Part shown: positions 44,751-54,767 of the stretch, piece by piece | How the letters are laid out: every line of letters starts with the position of its first letter | Numbering within the stretch: the stretch's first letter is position 1 | From: Candidula unifasciata | Taxonomy: Eukaryota > Mollusca > Gastropoda > Stylommatophora > Geomitridae | DNA length: 64,000 nt | Assembly (NCBI GenBank): GCA_905116865.2 | Contig: CAJHNH020005013.1 | Coordinates: forward strand, 512,095-576,094 | Direction of reading: 5' to 3' | The notes under the pieces: generated by a model | What the model was told of the DNA's origin: nothing | The model's input: only the letters and a program-made list of their open reading frames with translations | Databases searched by the model: none | Program-made: the position numbers and the translations under genes

Positions 44751-44821
44751 TTTCTAGTGCTCCACTATTATTGTGCTCGACGGTTTTACGATTGAATAGG
44801 ATTTTCTGGATTTGTAACTGT

Positions 44822-44826
44822 ACAAA

Positions 44827-44861
<35 letters not shown>

Positions 44862-44864
44862 ATC
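44822..44864. repeat. (AAAT)n microsatellite
   Basis: About ten AAAT units, immediately next to the LINE family-2 fragment at 44870. Confidence 0.9.
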
Positions 44865-44869
44865 AGCAG

Positions 44870-45197
44870 GCCCTTCACAGAACGTCGCTCTCTTCACCGT
44901 GCTCCAGAAAGTCTTTATTTCTCTAGGCAATTCGTGTGGTTTCATGGCCAATGCAACTTTTGTGTTTCACACTCACCGTGGCTGGCCTCTTTTTCGGGAA
45001 ACTGAACCCTTTATTACCGTTCACCATGGCGCTTTACATGTAAAAGATACCTCAGCTTTTAAGGATGCGGTTTATGAGCAAGTTCTCCTTTATGTTCATG
45101 TCATGAGGGATGTGGAAGTTATTCATCTTCTTTATCCATCGCATTCTAAACATTTCTTTGTAGCATTTCGGTTCGAAAGCTTCGATTTTCTTCTACA
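44870..45197 (-). pseudogene. LINE family 2 fragment, left half (interrupted)
   Basis: Parallels the 5381-5605 and 58870-59300 segments: shared TTTATGAGCAAGTTCTCCTTTATG-type and GAACGTCGCTCTCTTCA words, corresponding on the minus strand to the C-terminal GELAH region of a LINE. The homology resumes at 45920-46055 after the nested LINE. Noncoding now. Confidence 0.65.
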
Positions 45198-45919
45198 ATC
45201 ATCAGTCATCATCAGTTCCCGTTATGCCTAGTGGCACATGAGACTTCAGAGAGGACTTTCCATGCTTTCCTGTCCTGTGCAATCTTCAGTACAGTTTTCC
45301 ATGTCAAAGATGCCCCACTCAGGTCACTTTCCTTCGTTCGTCTCCATGTTGTTTTTGGGCGCCCCTGTTTTCTCTTTCCCTCTGGTGTCCATGTTAGAGC
45401 TGTTTTGGCAGGTATATCAGGATTCATTCTCATAACGTGGCCAAGCAATTTCCATCTTATATTGGTTATCATACTGTCTAAAGTTTCTTGGTTTGTGACT
45501 TGAAGTAGTTTAGTGTTTGAGATTTTATCTGGCCAGAAAATTTTGATAATTCTACGTAGACATGTGTGGTGGAAGGTGGACAGCTTGTGTGCATCCTTTT
45601 CGGTCATTCTCCAGCATTCCGCTCCATAAAGAAGAACTGGCAAATTGATGCTCTTGTAGAGTCGGAGTTTCGTTCCTCTGCAGTAACTGTTGGATTTCCA
45701 GATTTGCCTCATCATTCCAAAAGCAGCTCTAGCTTTGTTCAGACGTGACTGTATGTCCTCTTCGGTCCCTCCCGGTAAGGACACCACACTGCCAATATAT
45801 GTGACATGTTCTTCATTTTCAAGAGTTTGGTTATTTATGGTCACTGGTTGTTGGTTTGGAATGCTTATCATGATCTTAGTTTTCTTTGTATTTATTCTCA
45901 GTCCCACCATTTCTGCTGT
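45198..45919 (-). CDS. LINE ORF2 C-terminal part, open frame, nested insertion
   Basis: An uninterrupted 232-codon minus ORF (45212-45910): GLRINTKKTKIMIS, VTYIGSVVSLPGG, a QSRLNKARAAFGMM stretch, QIWKSNSYCRGTKLRLY, LLYGAECWR, CLRRIIKIFWPDKISN, the RKQGRPKTTWRRT motif and a VSCATRHNGN end. This is the thumb and C-terminal region of an RTE-like LINE; catalytic motifs upstream are missing. The 3' tail is TGATGACTGATGAT. It is flanked by TTCTACA at 45191-45197 and 45920-45926, a perfect 7-bp target-site duplication. Confidence 0.85.
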
Positions 45920-46055
45920 TTCTACAGCACAGACTGAGTGAAAGTATATGACTCACATCGAGTTACCACAAGAAAGATGTATGATGTTTATTTCTATGCC
46001 ATATGTTTTTCATGCTGTTTAGCCTCTGTATTGCTAAAGCAAGTCATTTACTGAC
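45920..46055 (-). pseudogene. LINE family 2 fragment, right half
   Basis: Continues the family-2 homology from 45190: the AGACTGAGTGAAAGTATATG segment corresponds to GTGACTGAGTGAGAGTCCAA at about 5585. The later part on the minus strand encodes AIQRLNSMKNIWHRNK-like sequence. Confidence 0.6.
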
Positions 46056-46061
46056 TCCCAC

Positions 46062-46442
46062 TTGCGTGGTCTCAAGGTATGGAGTCCAACTCGAGTGCTA
46101 GAGGTTCCGCGTTTAATCCCGAGTTAGGGCTTAATTTTTTTTTACGTGGACTTCTAATAATTTCTCCTGGTGTCTGAGTAGTGAGATCGGACGCCCGTGT
46201 GCATTGTTGCGCACGTAAAAAATCCATTGGCAGTGGGAAATCAAAAAGAGTATTCTAGAGGCGCTGCCCGGGCAAAATTTGGAGTTAAAAATCTACCTAA
46301 AGTATTTCAGGATCCTCGTCGGTGCTACAGAGCCTGTACACAGTGATGAGCTTCTGCGGACTCAGACTTGAGTTAGACGAAGAACGCAGCACTTATAGGT
46401 TACACTCGTGCGCCATGATCTTGATCTGTTGTTCAAAACATT
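46062..46442 (+). repeat. tRNA-derived SINE F, full-length copy
   Basis: Box A-like TGCGTGGTCTCAAGGTATGG and box B-like GGTTCCGCGTTTAATCCCGA give a tRNA-like head (46062-46130). A ~310-base body follows with CGTGTGCATTGTTGCGCACG and GCACTTATAGGTTACACTCG blocks, ending TTGTTCAAA. Other copies are 1-112 and 48228-48500. Confidence 0.8.
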
Positions 46443-46741
46443 TAAACCTCAAACTTTCAGTGCTACAAACAGTTAAATAACATTTTGCACGCTACATTAA
46501 ATTCCTTCTATAAATAAACACCTCAATCTTGCAGCCAGTCCTCTTGGTATTTTACTACTGGTAATTAACCCCCACTGTAAAAGTGCTGTTACTTTCCAAC
46601 TCTCTGTTGGCACGCGATATAAATGCGGTAGGGTAGAATTTGTATCACTGTCAGGGGCGCTGGCGTTCAGGGAAGGGGTGCACCTTACGGCCTTCTATAG
46701 ACAAAATAGCGCTCACCAACATACCCACAGTAAAAAAAAAA

Positions 46742-46862
46742 AAATTGACCTTCGAAGTCGGAGTTTCATTTTTCTGAGAGGCCAGGGGCGAACAGCCTAA
46801 AAAAAAAAAAAAAAAGCCCGACCTGTAAAACGGATGAGCATGCAAAAACCCATGACCTGTAA
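46742..46862 (+). repeat. Dispersed repeat I, partial copy
   Basis: GACCTTCGAAGTCGGAGTTTC and GACCTGTAAAACGGATGAGC blocks match family I, with an A-run of about 17 inserted at 46799-46815. Confidence 0.6.
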
Positions 46863-47040
46863 TATGTATGTATGTAAATTGTACCCCACCGGGACATCTC
46901 ACAAAGCGATAGACACCCAATGACACAAAGTGTGAGCATGTGGATGAGGATCACCGGAGAAGAGGTTCAGGAAACACCTTTATTGATGGCCAGGGTAAAG
47001 CTTCAATTATCGAAAAATTGCACCCCAGATGGGGACGATT
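46863..47040 (-). repeat. Retroposon family G, copy 3
   Basis: Minus-strand copy: a (TACA)n-like tail at 46863-46877, then the GGGACATCTCACAAAGCGAT and GTGGATGAGGATCACC blocks. Confidence 0.65.
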
Positions 47041-47299
47041 ACTGTCTAATCTCTGTAATATGTTTAAAGTACAGCAGTGTACGAAAGACCAGAGTTTGCC
47101 GCAGCAATTTACAAAATGTGAACGCTAAGAGAGAAAGTAAAAGAAGAAGACGACAATTATCTTAAATAAAAGGTTATTTTTCACTGGACACGTAGCATTT
47201 TTTAACAACAACAATAACGACAACAACAACGACAACAAGAACAATAATTTAAAATTATAATAAAAAAATAATAATAACATTATTATTATTATTATTATT

Positions 47300-47572
47300 G
47301 ACCTGTCGTGGTCTAGCGGCTAGACGCTGGTTGCGGATCGGAAGGTCGTGGGTTTGGTTCCTGAGGAGGGCCGGATTTTTTTCAAAAATGCTCTCAAACT
47401 CCCAGGTCGACCCAGCCTTGAGTGGGTACCAGGTACAGTCCTGAGAAGTAAAGGCAGCCGGCGTGATGCTGGCTAAATCACCCACCAAGTGCCGTCTGGT
47501 CTAAAAAATATAGGTCTAGCCCTATATAGCCAATACGCCTAAAAGGCGTGGAAAAGGGTCCTTTACTTTACT
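47300..47572 (+). repeat. tRNA-derived SINE A, best full-length copy
   Basis: Plus strand: box A-like GTGGTCTAGCGGCTAGACGC (47310-47329), box B-like GTGGGTTTGGTTCCTG (47348-47363), the GGTCGACCCAGCCTTGAGTG block, GGTCTAGCCCTATATAGCCA, and a 3' end of GTCCTTTACTTTACTT. Its tail meets the tail of a repeat I copy on the other strand. Confidence 0.9.
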
Positions 47573-47730
47573 TCTTCTTCTTCTTCTTCGTTCACCGGCT
47601 GTGAATTCCGGCGGGAGGTCCCGTTTAATCGTCCGCTTGAACTTCTGGCTTTTACCTGGACCTGAGTTTTGCATGTACAACCGTTTTACTGGCTTTTACC
47701 GTTCCCTGTCTCACGGGCAGATGTACTCCG
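47572..47730 (-). repeat. Dispersed repeat I, minus-strand copy
   Basis: On the minus strand the body (AGCCAGTAAAACGGTTGTAC, GAAGTTCAAGCGGACGATTA) ends GCCGGTGAACG followed by (GAA)6 at 47589-47572. Confidence 0.7.
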
Positions 47731-48227
47731 ACTTCGAGGGAAGACGTCAGGCCTATTTCTAGGATGACTGTGGCCATACTTTACTTATAATAATAATAAT
47801 TTTTAATTTTATTATTATTATCATTTTCAAGTACTAATAGAATGATTAGGTTCTCTAGGGCGCCTCTTACGAGACAACAATCGTAAGGAAGTTGTGCTTT
47901 TTCAAAATGTTTTCGTTTCGTCACCGCCCCTGCCCGTGATTGCCACTAGTCACACAATGTTGGGAGAATTTTCATTGATACTCTTTTGTGACCACTAGAA
48001 ATAAATATCTGCCTACTACAAACATTGAATCTATTGTTACCATTGCAACGATGTATTCATTGAGGGGGCGTGAGTGTAATATTTGTTTGTGCGAATGGTA
48101 AACTGCACGCAACTGGGTTATAGTAGTTCATTACGGCATACGATGTATTGATGTTTATGATTTTTGATATTCATTGTTAGGGCTTCCCTAGTTTGCAGCC
48201 GATATGGCTTAGTTTAGGGAGCGGTGG
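47731..48227. other. No gene seen
   Basis: AT-rich sequence with short AAT/ATT patches; nothing recognised. Confidence 0.5.
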
Positions 48228-48500
48228 TACTGAAGTGTGAGGTTTGAACAACGGATCAACATCATGGCACATGGGTAGTAACCCATAAGTGTTTCGTTCT
48301 TCTTTCAACTCAAGTCAAGTCCGAAGAAGCTCAGCACAGTGCACATGCTCTGTAGCACCGGCGAGGATACTCAAATACTTTGGGTAGATTTTTAACTCTA
48401 AATTTTTCCCAAGCAGCGCCGTTAGGCTACTAATTTCGATTTTCAACTGCCAAGGGACATCAATACACACAGGCGTCCCATCTTACTACCCAGAGATCAA
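48228..48500 (-). repeat. SINE F, 3' two-thirds
   Basis: Reverse complement of the bodies at 1-112 and 46062-46442 (CATGGCACATGGGTAGTAAC, GAAGCTCAGCACAGTG); the tRNA-like head is missing. Confidence 0.75.
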
Positions 48501-48667
48501 GAGCAGTGGCAATTTGGTGGTAAGACTCGCGTACTATGCTTGGTGTAACGAGGAAAGATCAACTTACGAGCGATGATATTAGGCGGAAGGTCCAATACTA
48601 AACTTTAAAGGTAAACAACAAATCAAATGGTTTCGCCATACAACATGACTGGCATCAGACAGGGCAC

Positions 48668-48674
<7 letters not shown>

Positions 48675-48730
<56 letters not shown>

Positions 48731-48756
48731 AGAGAGAGAGAGAGAGAGAGAGAGCA
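48675..48756. repeat. (CA)n then (GA)n microsatellite
   Basis: A short CA run (about 48669-48680) leads into about 75 bases of GA with one ATAAAG interruption. Confidence 0.95.
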
Positions 48757-48894
48757 ATGTTATACAGATACAGCGGCAACAGAGCCAATGGTTGACCACG
48801 AGGAAGAAAGACTGCAAAATATCAGAGACACCGGAAAGTACTTTATTCGAAGCCAGCAAAAGGACCCTTCAAGAGATCTCTTCCTGTCCAGGAG

Positions 48895-48961
48895 TAAAAA
48901 AAAAAATAAGAAAGAAGAAGAAGAAGAAAAAGAAAAAGAAAAAGAAGAAGAAGAAGAAGAA

Positions 48962-49008
<47 letters not shown>

Positions 49009-49024
49009 AGAAGAAAAGAAGAAG
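48895..49024. repeat. (GAA)n tract
   Basis: GAA units with AAA and GAG variants over about 130 bases; poly-Glu, poly-Lys and poly-Phe ORFs are artefacts. Confidence 0.95.
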
Positions 49025-49245
49025 AGGACTCTCGCCTACAGACTCAAAAGTCTTCGGTTGGAATCTGCAGCAGCGGATGTTTTTCCACTTTAGAATGGAT
49101 CTTGACACCACGGTGGATCCAGCCTTACTTGGATAATAGGTTATGTCTGTGGTGGAAGTAAAGGCAGACGGCGTGTTGTTGACCTCATTACCCATCTAGC
49201 GCTGATACGTCCGTAAAGTATGGATCTAACACCATATACTCTATT
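49025..49245 (+). repeat. SINE A, diverged plus-strand copy
   Basis: A degraded tRNA-like head, then GGTGGATCCAGCCTTACTTGG, GAAGTAAAGGCAGACGGCGT and a final TATGGATCTAACACCATATA block in SINE A order. Confidence 0.6.
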
Positions 49246-49477
49246 GCCAAATCATGAGATGGGTTTTTCCATAACCTACCCTGATGGAAAGAACTATTAA
49301 ATCAAGCGTGTTGGGTATATGCAACAATAAAATCTGAGAACTAGAATGATATTACACTTGATGACATGGATAGGACTGAACTTAAGCAGAATCGATATCT
49401 CTATTGCTGCCGTAAAATCTTGCTAAAGGGATCAAACCAGCCACCTCTGTTTGGAAAAATCACCTTTTTAACAGTTA

Positions 49478-49532
49478 TGATCCCTGCAGATATAGGATTG
49501 AAACAGTTTCAATCCAATACCTGCAGGGATCA
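49478..49532. repeat. Near-perfect 55-bp palindrome
   Basis: Two 27-base arms, starting TGATCCCTGCAG and ending CTGCAGGGATCA, match at 25 of 27 positions around a single central A. It could extrude as a cruciform. The loop is too short for a microRNA precursor. Confidence 0.8.
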
Positions 49533-50009
49533 ATGTTCAACACACCTTCATGTAATTCCTATTTTCATGTTTAATTTTTCTAACTCTCCCATTATCCTCG
49601 CCCACTGACTTCTTTTATTTTGCGTTTCGCAATAGCTTCAGTAAGTGAAGAAGAATTCTACAGTGGATTTACAGGACTCTCACCTGGTTTGTTATGTATC
49701 GCTTGCTCGCTTGCCTTCAATCTTTCTATCGAGTATGATTAGTGCAAGAATGCTTTATATTTTAACGTTCTATTTATTTTTAATGTTCTATTTCCAACTT
49801 CCCTTTCAGTTCCTGTTTGACAAAATCTTTGTATTTTATTGTTTCCATAAAATACAACACATTTCTTTGTTTACCCACATTCAAGTGCCTTGGTTACTTT
49901 CTAAATTTTTGTTGATTGTCTACAACGGCATAATTTCACAGTGGCCAAATATAAATCATCGTGTTGTTTCATTATATGTCACACTGGGGTCAAAGTCTAT
50001 GTCTTCATT
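49533..50009. other. Left flank of LTR element; no gene seen
   Basis: AT-rich flank. The 129-codon plus ORF crossing into the LTR is Phe/Leu-rich and has no domain. Ends with CATT (50006-50009), the target duplication of the LTR element. Confidence 0.45.
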
Positions 50010-50447
50010 TGTAATAAACCTTGGCTTGACTTGATCTGCACTTTGGCTTATTACCTATTGGCTTTCGCCACGGCTCACTCTCTGGATGTTTACTGTTATA
50101 AAACTTGCACTGCTTTAACGTCTAGGGTTGACAACACAAACGCTGCTCAGCTTCTTGGTACATTCTGTCAGTTTATTCTCGTCCATTTACTTCACATGTT
50201 CAACACATTATTCACATTTATCACTCGCGACATATTCGAACGCTAACATTTGCGCAATATAAAAACTACATCTTCAATTACTACAACCGTCTACTCTGAC
50301 TTCTCATGATCGACTCACCACGAGGCTAGCTCGGGCTTTCCCTCGCTTCCTCGACTAGGCACAAGTATCTCGTGCTGTCCCTTGTTGCACGGACTTTCTG
50401 CTTGCCACTATGTAATCGTGAGGACCATGCAAAGCAGGGTCATTACA
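50010..50447 (-). repeat. 3' LTR (438 bp)
   Basis: Identical by eye to 54768-55205. Inverted ends TGTAATRA/TYATTACA. On the minus strand it has a possible AATAAA polyadenylation signal (TTTATT on plus at 50172-50177). ORFs within it are duplicated in both LTRs and have no domain. Confidence 0.9.
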
Positions 50448-50461
50448 TCCTCCCGCCTTTT
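50448..50461 (-). promoter_or_regulatory. Polypurine tract
   Basis: On the minus strand AAAAGGCGGGAGGA immediately precedes the 3' LTR, the expected place and composition (one C) for plus-strand DNA priming. Confidence 0.7.
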
Positions 50462-50504
50462 AACAAAATGATACTTTATGGAACATCAAGTATCATTTTC
50501 TATA

Positions 50505-52105
50505 CAAATGTTAAATGAATCAATGGCACTAAAATCTACTTTGCTATTCGGGATTAGTGTTCCTAATTACCCTAAATTACTGCCCTTATTTTAATTTTCT
50601 ACTGTATGCTTTTTCTAGTACTAAACTGGTGAAGGGTATCTATCTTTGCACGTATTGCAACTGTAGTATAGCTTCGTCACTATATCTATTCTATCAGGTT
50701 CAAGTGAAATGATCATTGTGATGATGGTGATGATAATGGTCAACTTTGATATATTTACTACAGGAATAATAAATCAATTTAAATGTATTACTGCTAGGAA
50801 TTATAGTTCCTGACTATCCTTAATTACTGCCCTTTAAAACTGCTTTCAGTATTTACTGCATGCTTTCCCTGTACTGAGCTGGTGAAGAGTTTATACCATC
50901 TTTACACCTATTGCATCTGTAGTATTGTTTAGTCACTATATCTAATCTATCAGGTTCAAAGTGAAATGATGATAGTGATGAGATGATTGTCAGCTTTGAG
51001 ATATTTACTACATAGAAAATTGTATTTAACCAATCTTTCTACATCACCTTTCACAGAGTATTAAACCCCAAGGACTCTTAGCCGATATGATAGTGGTGAG
51101 ATATATTTTTCATAGTGCTTCCGGTTTCCCAAAAGCCTCTATAACACCTTTTACAGGGTACAATTACCGGGAATCGACCTTGCCACAGAACGCCACTTAC
51201 ATTGACTGTTCAGCTCCGTTATTAGCTGTCAAGTTCAATTGGTCCAACCAGCTGTGTTCTCGGTGATGTTCCGGTTATCTTAGTTACCCAACCCCAAGGA
51301 ATCTACCATATTAAAAAAAATGCATGTTGAGATATATTTTCATAGACCAAAGTCTCACCTTTCACAGAGTAATTACCCAACTCCAAGGAATCCAACATGT
51401 AAACAATGATAATTGAGATATATTTTTTCATAGATCTTAGAGTTGCCTCCAAGTCTATATCCACCTTTAACAGGGCAGTCAACCCCGAGGAATCTCAGAT
51501 GAAATGATGACTATTGGGATGATTTTTTAATAGAGTTTAGGGTTTCCCCACAAGTCTCTATATCACCTTTAACAGAGTATTTAACTCCAAGGAATCCCAC
51601 ACACCTTTTCCCCCTTTAAATGGATACAGATGAGTTCAACTCCTCTACTGTGCTTGTGCTTTGATGTGTGCACTCTTTCTTTACCATCAGTATGTCTATT
51701 CAGCATCAGTATAACTATAGCCTTTCCTAATCTTGGGTGTGGTGGACAACTTTACAATGTCCCTGTGCTGTGTACTTATGCTAACATTTCAAATTAAATA
51801 TTTTTATCAAAGTCATTCTGTGGAAAAAGATTTCTATATGATCTATCGCTAAACCTTGATCTAATTCCTCTGTGGTGTTCCTGGGGAGAGAATTTTTTTT
51901 TTTTTTTTTTAAACTTTTGAATTACTGCCATTACCTGAATACTAAACTATTCCTAATGAACTACTAATTCTCATTATACGAATACTAAACTATTCCTAAT
52001 GAACTACTAACTCTCATTATACGAATACTAAACTATTCCTAATGAACTACTAACTCTCATTATACGAATACTAAACTATTCATAATGAACTACTAACCTA
52101 AGTAA
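50505..52105. repeat. Internal noncoding repeats of the LTR element
   Basis: Three kinds of internal repetition. Two diverged ~250-bp copies at about 50515-50765 and 50770-51015 share ACTGGTGAAG and ATCTATCAGGTTCAA-like blocks. About six degenerate ~90-bp copies with ACAGAGTATTTAAC and CCCAAGGAATC blocks lie at 51050-51600. About four 43-bp units with CTATTCCTAATGAACTACTAA lie at 51949-52105. No coding frame survives. Confidence 0.8.
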
Positions 52106-53211
52106 ACTTCATGTACACTATTAAAATACTACCCACAAATCTTTCATTCATCATTCATACCTGTTTTATTCTCTTTCATTCCCATTCATTCCATTAAATT
52201 ATCCTTGATCTTGATCTATCCCTGCAGGCTGTGTGTGTCTTGCTTGTACTCTGGCGCTTGCTTTTAAGGTTCTCATTCCTTGGTTTGCTCGACAGTGTGC
52301 TCTGCTCTGGGCCTCTCAGTAGGCTTGAACTGATAATCTTAGAGATATACTGACTAAAAATATAATTTGATTTTTAGAGTTAACACAATGCTATTATCAG
52401 TGTTCAGTGACTGTATACTCTGATATGCCACCTTTAAAATAATAATTAAACAGAAGGTGTTCAATACACACAGTATGTGGCTGTTTTTTATAAATGAAAT
52501 CAGGTGTTTATGCACTTTTGTAAAATACTTCATCATTAATTTGATATTTATTTACACAAAACTTTAGGTATGTAGCATAATCTAACTTTCACAGTAGCTA
52601 TCACAATTGTGTAAACACGATGTAATACTGACGTTTTTGTTGTTCTTGATTGCGTTTAGACAGTCGGAATGCTTCATTATTCTCGCATTCTTTATTTTAT
52701 GATACGTTTGGTATTCGATGATCTTGATGTCGATTTGTATAGCTGGTCTTGAAGTTTCGCTTAGAATTTGATGATTTTGAGATGTTTCAATCGTTGATTT
52801 TGAGGTGTCTGGAGAAAAAATTTCGTGTTCCTTGATGGTGATTTTCAGGTTTGAATAATTCAGTGGCTGATATGTTTCTGTTCATTCACTGTACAGTACT
52901 GGTTGGTGATTTCTGATTTAGGTTGAAATATGACAATCTTGAGGTGAAGAATGGTAAAATGTCAATTCTTGATAATTGTTCAGGTTCACTCTTGATCGTT
53001 TGGTTGAAGGTGGTACTATGTAGCTTCTTGACTGATAATAATCTTGAATTTTATGCCTGGTGATATGTTAGATTGATGTTGATGTTCAGGATGATGGACT
53101 GTATGGTTTCAAGTTAGTAAATAGTGATACTTCAGTTGATGGTGATTTTCCTTATTTCAGCTGTTCTTATTTTTGTTGATGGATTTGTATGTATTTGGAT
53201 ACCACTTTGTT
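52106..53211. other. LTR element interior, noncoding
   Basis: AT-rich with many TTGATG/GATGTT-like words from 52640 on. No reverse-transcriptase motif was found on the minus strand after the ORF stop at 53212. Confidence 0.5.
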
Positions 53212-54375
53212 TTAATAATATGGATGTTGACGGAAATGCATTTGTTCCCAGAATTTTATATCTTCTTCAGAACAGTTATTGATACCTGTTAGATCTCCTA
53301 GAATCAAATCTGTCGAAATGTCTTTCATTACTAAGACTTTTATTGGCTTTGTCATCCATGGTGATTTTAAATATATATATGCTGTTGGTAGCTGTACTCG
53401 TCCTTCATCATTGTAATAATATATAAGTTCTCCACTATAATCTGATGGTTTCAGCATTTTATCCGATACTATATTGTAGTATGTATCTGTATGTACTTGC
53501 ATTTGAGCTGGTTTGTTGTTAATGAAACATTTAGTTGTTTTTAACAGATATTTTGGGTTTAGTGCTCTTCTTATACTATCATAAGGTATGTCACTATTAT
53601 TATAAACATACCTGAACTCTTTATCTACAGTTTGTCTGTCTATTGTTTCACAGTCAGATTGTTTCATACAGTGAGTTTCACTTTCACTTTTTCTTTGATT
53701 GTGATTCTTAGCTGAATCAGAATTAGATTTCCTTTCAGGAGAATTTTGTGGTTGCTGATTAATTTCCATTGTTTCTGAGTTTGACTTTTTCTCTGTTTCA
53801 ATGGCTGCTGTCTTTTTTGTTTCAACTTTCTTGCTTGTATTACTACTCTTGCTGGATTCTAGCTCTGCAATCACAATTTCGTTCTTTATCTTTTTAGTTC
53901 CTGGACATTTCAATTGGCTTTTTCCTATGCAAATTGTATGTGGCTCTGTTGTTTTTCCTTGATTCTTTCTACCGTAGCACAGTGAACAATCTAGAGTTGG
54001 AATATCTTCTGAATCCATTGTAACTGAATTAGTTTTTGCAAACGAGGATCTTTTCTTGTCTTTTAACATCTGTTTCCCAACACAGTGTTTTACAATATGT
54101 CCGAATGCCTTACAAAAGTGGCACTTTTTAAGGTTATTCTTTTGTTTATTTTGCCACTTTTTATTTACCAAGTCTTCAATATAATTTGAATATTTAGGAT
54201 CTTTGTCGCAGATAGTTGAAGAATTGTGCTGGTACTTACAAAAAATGCACATCTTGATCTTCTGGTTACTTATCGATGTATCTTTCATTGTTGTCGCTGA
54301 AGATACTTGCGAGACAGTGTTCTTACTTTTTACCAACCTTTTAGATGCCATTCTGATAAACGCACATCGATGCAA
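53212..54375 (-). CDS. Gag/protease-like protein of the LTR element
   Basis: 387 codons. Near residues 40-60 is a C-x2-C-x3-H-x5-C motif (CIFCKYQH...C). At about 85-98 is a perfect CCHC zinc knuckle, CHFCKAFGHIVKHC, and a third Cys-rich patch (CSLCYG) lies near 130. This spaced set resembles Bel/Pao Gag ends. A low-complexity Ser/Lys/Glu/Asn-rich linker follows (170-250). The C-terminal ~100 residues resemble a retropepsin: FINNKPAQMQV leads into the catalytic-motif position and a later DLILGDLTG matches the ILG region. At the catalytic site the residues are HTD where D-T/S-G is expected, so catalysis looks lost. No capsid domain was recognised. The leader from the 5' LTR is about 390 bases. 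Confidence 0.8.
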   Translation of the reverse strand: MHRCAFIRMASKRLVKSKNTVSQVSSATTMKDTSISNQKIKMCIFCKYQHNSSTICDKDPKYSNYIEDLVNKKWQNKQKNNLKKCHFCKAFGHIVKHCVGKQMLKDKKRSSFAKTNSVTMDSEDIPTLDCSLCYGRKNQGKTTEPHTICIGKSQLKCPGTKKIKNEIVIAELESSKSSNTSKKVETKKTAAIETEKKSNSETMEINQQPQNSPERKSNSDSAKNHNQRKSESETHCMKQSDCETIDRQTVDKEFRYVYNNSDIPYDSIRRALNPKYLLKTTKCFINNKPAQMQVHTDTYYNIVSDKMLKPSDYSGELIYYYNDEGRVQLPTAYIYLKSPWMTKPIKVLVMKDISTDLILGDLTGINNCSEEDIKFWEQMHFRQHPYY

Positions 54376-54752
54376 AAAATGTCACCGTAGTAAGAAAACT
54401 GATCGTAACTGTAAATAAAATTAGTTCATAGTCCGCTAGTTTCCGCGAAACAATGATGGTCACAAACCTGATTTAATTCATAAACTAGATTTGAAGTTTT
54501 CATGATGTGTAACTTTGGTAAACCTGAAACTTCTTGAATCCACAAACCTTGGTAATACGATGTGTGTGTGGCAGGCAGGGCGTAGATGACACACCGGTTT
54601 TCATTGGTCGGCAGCTGACCTGTCGGCGCTTGCTGTGTTAATTATAGGTTCTGCTCGGGTGAAGTACACTGTTTTCCGCATGTTTATCTTACCTTGGAAG
54701 AAACAAAAATGTTTTCCTATGCTTATGGTCCACGTGGTTTCGAATTTCCTTT

Positions 54753-54765
54753 GGACGAGCCCCCA
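54753..54765 (-). promoter_or_regulatory. Primer-binding site, tRNA-Pro-like
   Basis: On the minus strand, two bases after the 5' LTR, TGGGGGCTCGTCC matches the first 13 bases of the tRNA-Pro primer-binding site known from retroelements. Matching stops after 13 bases. This fixes the orientation and the first-strand start. Confidence 0.75.
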
Positions 54766-54767
54766 AT

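Noticed and set aside
49941..50246. 101-codon ORF repeated at 54789-55004 as a gene family
   Set aside because: Both copies lie in the two LTRs; duplication is explained by the LTR structure and the frame is antisense to the element.
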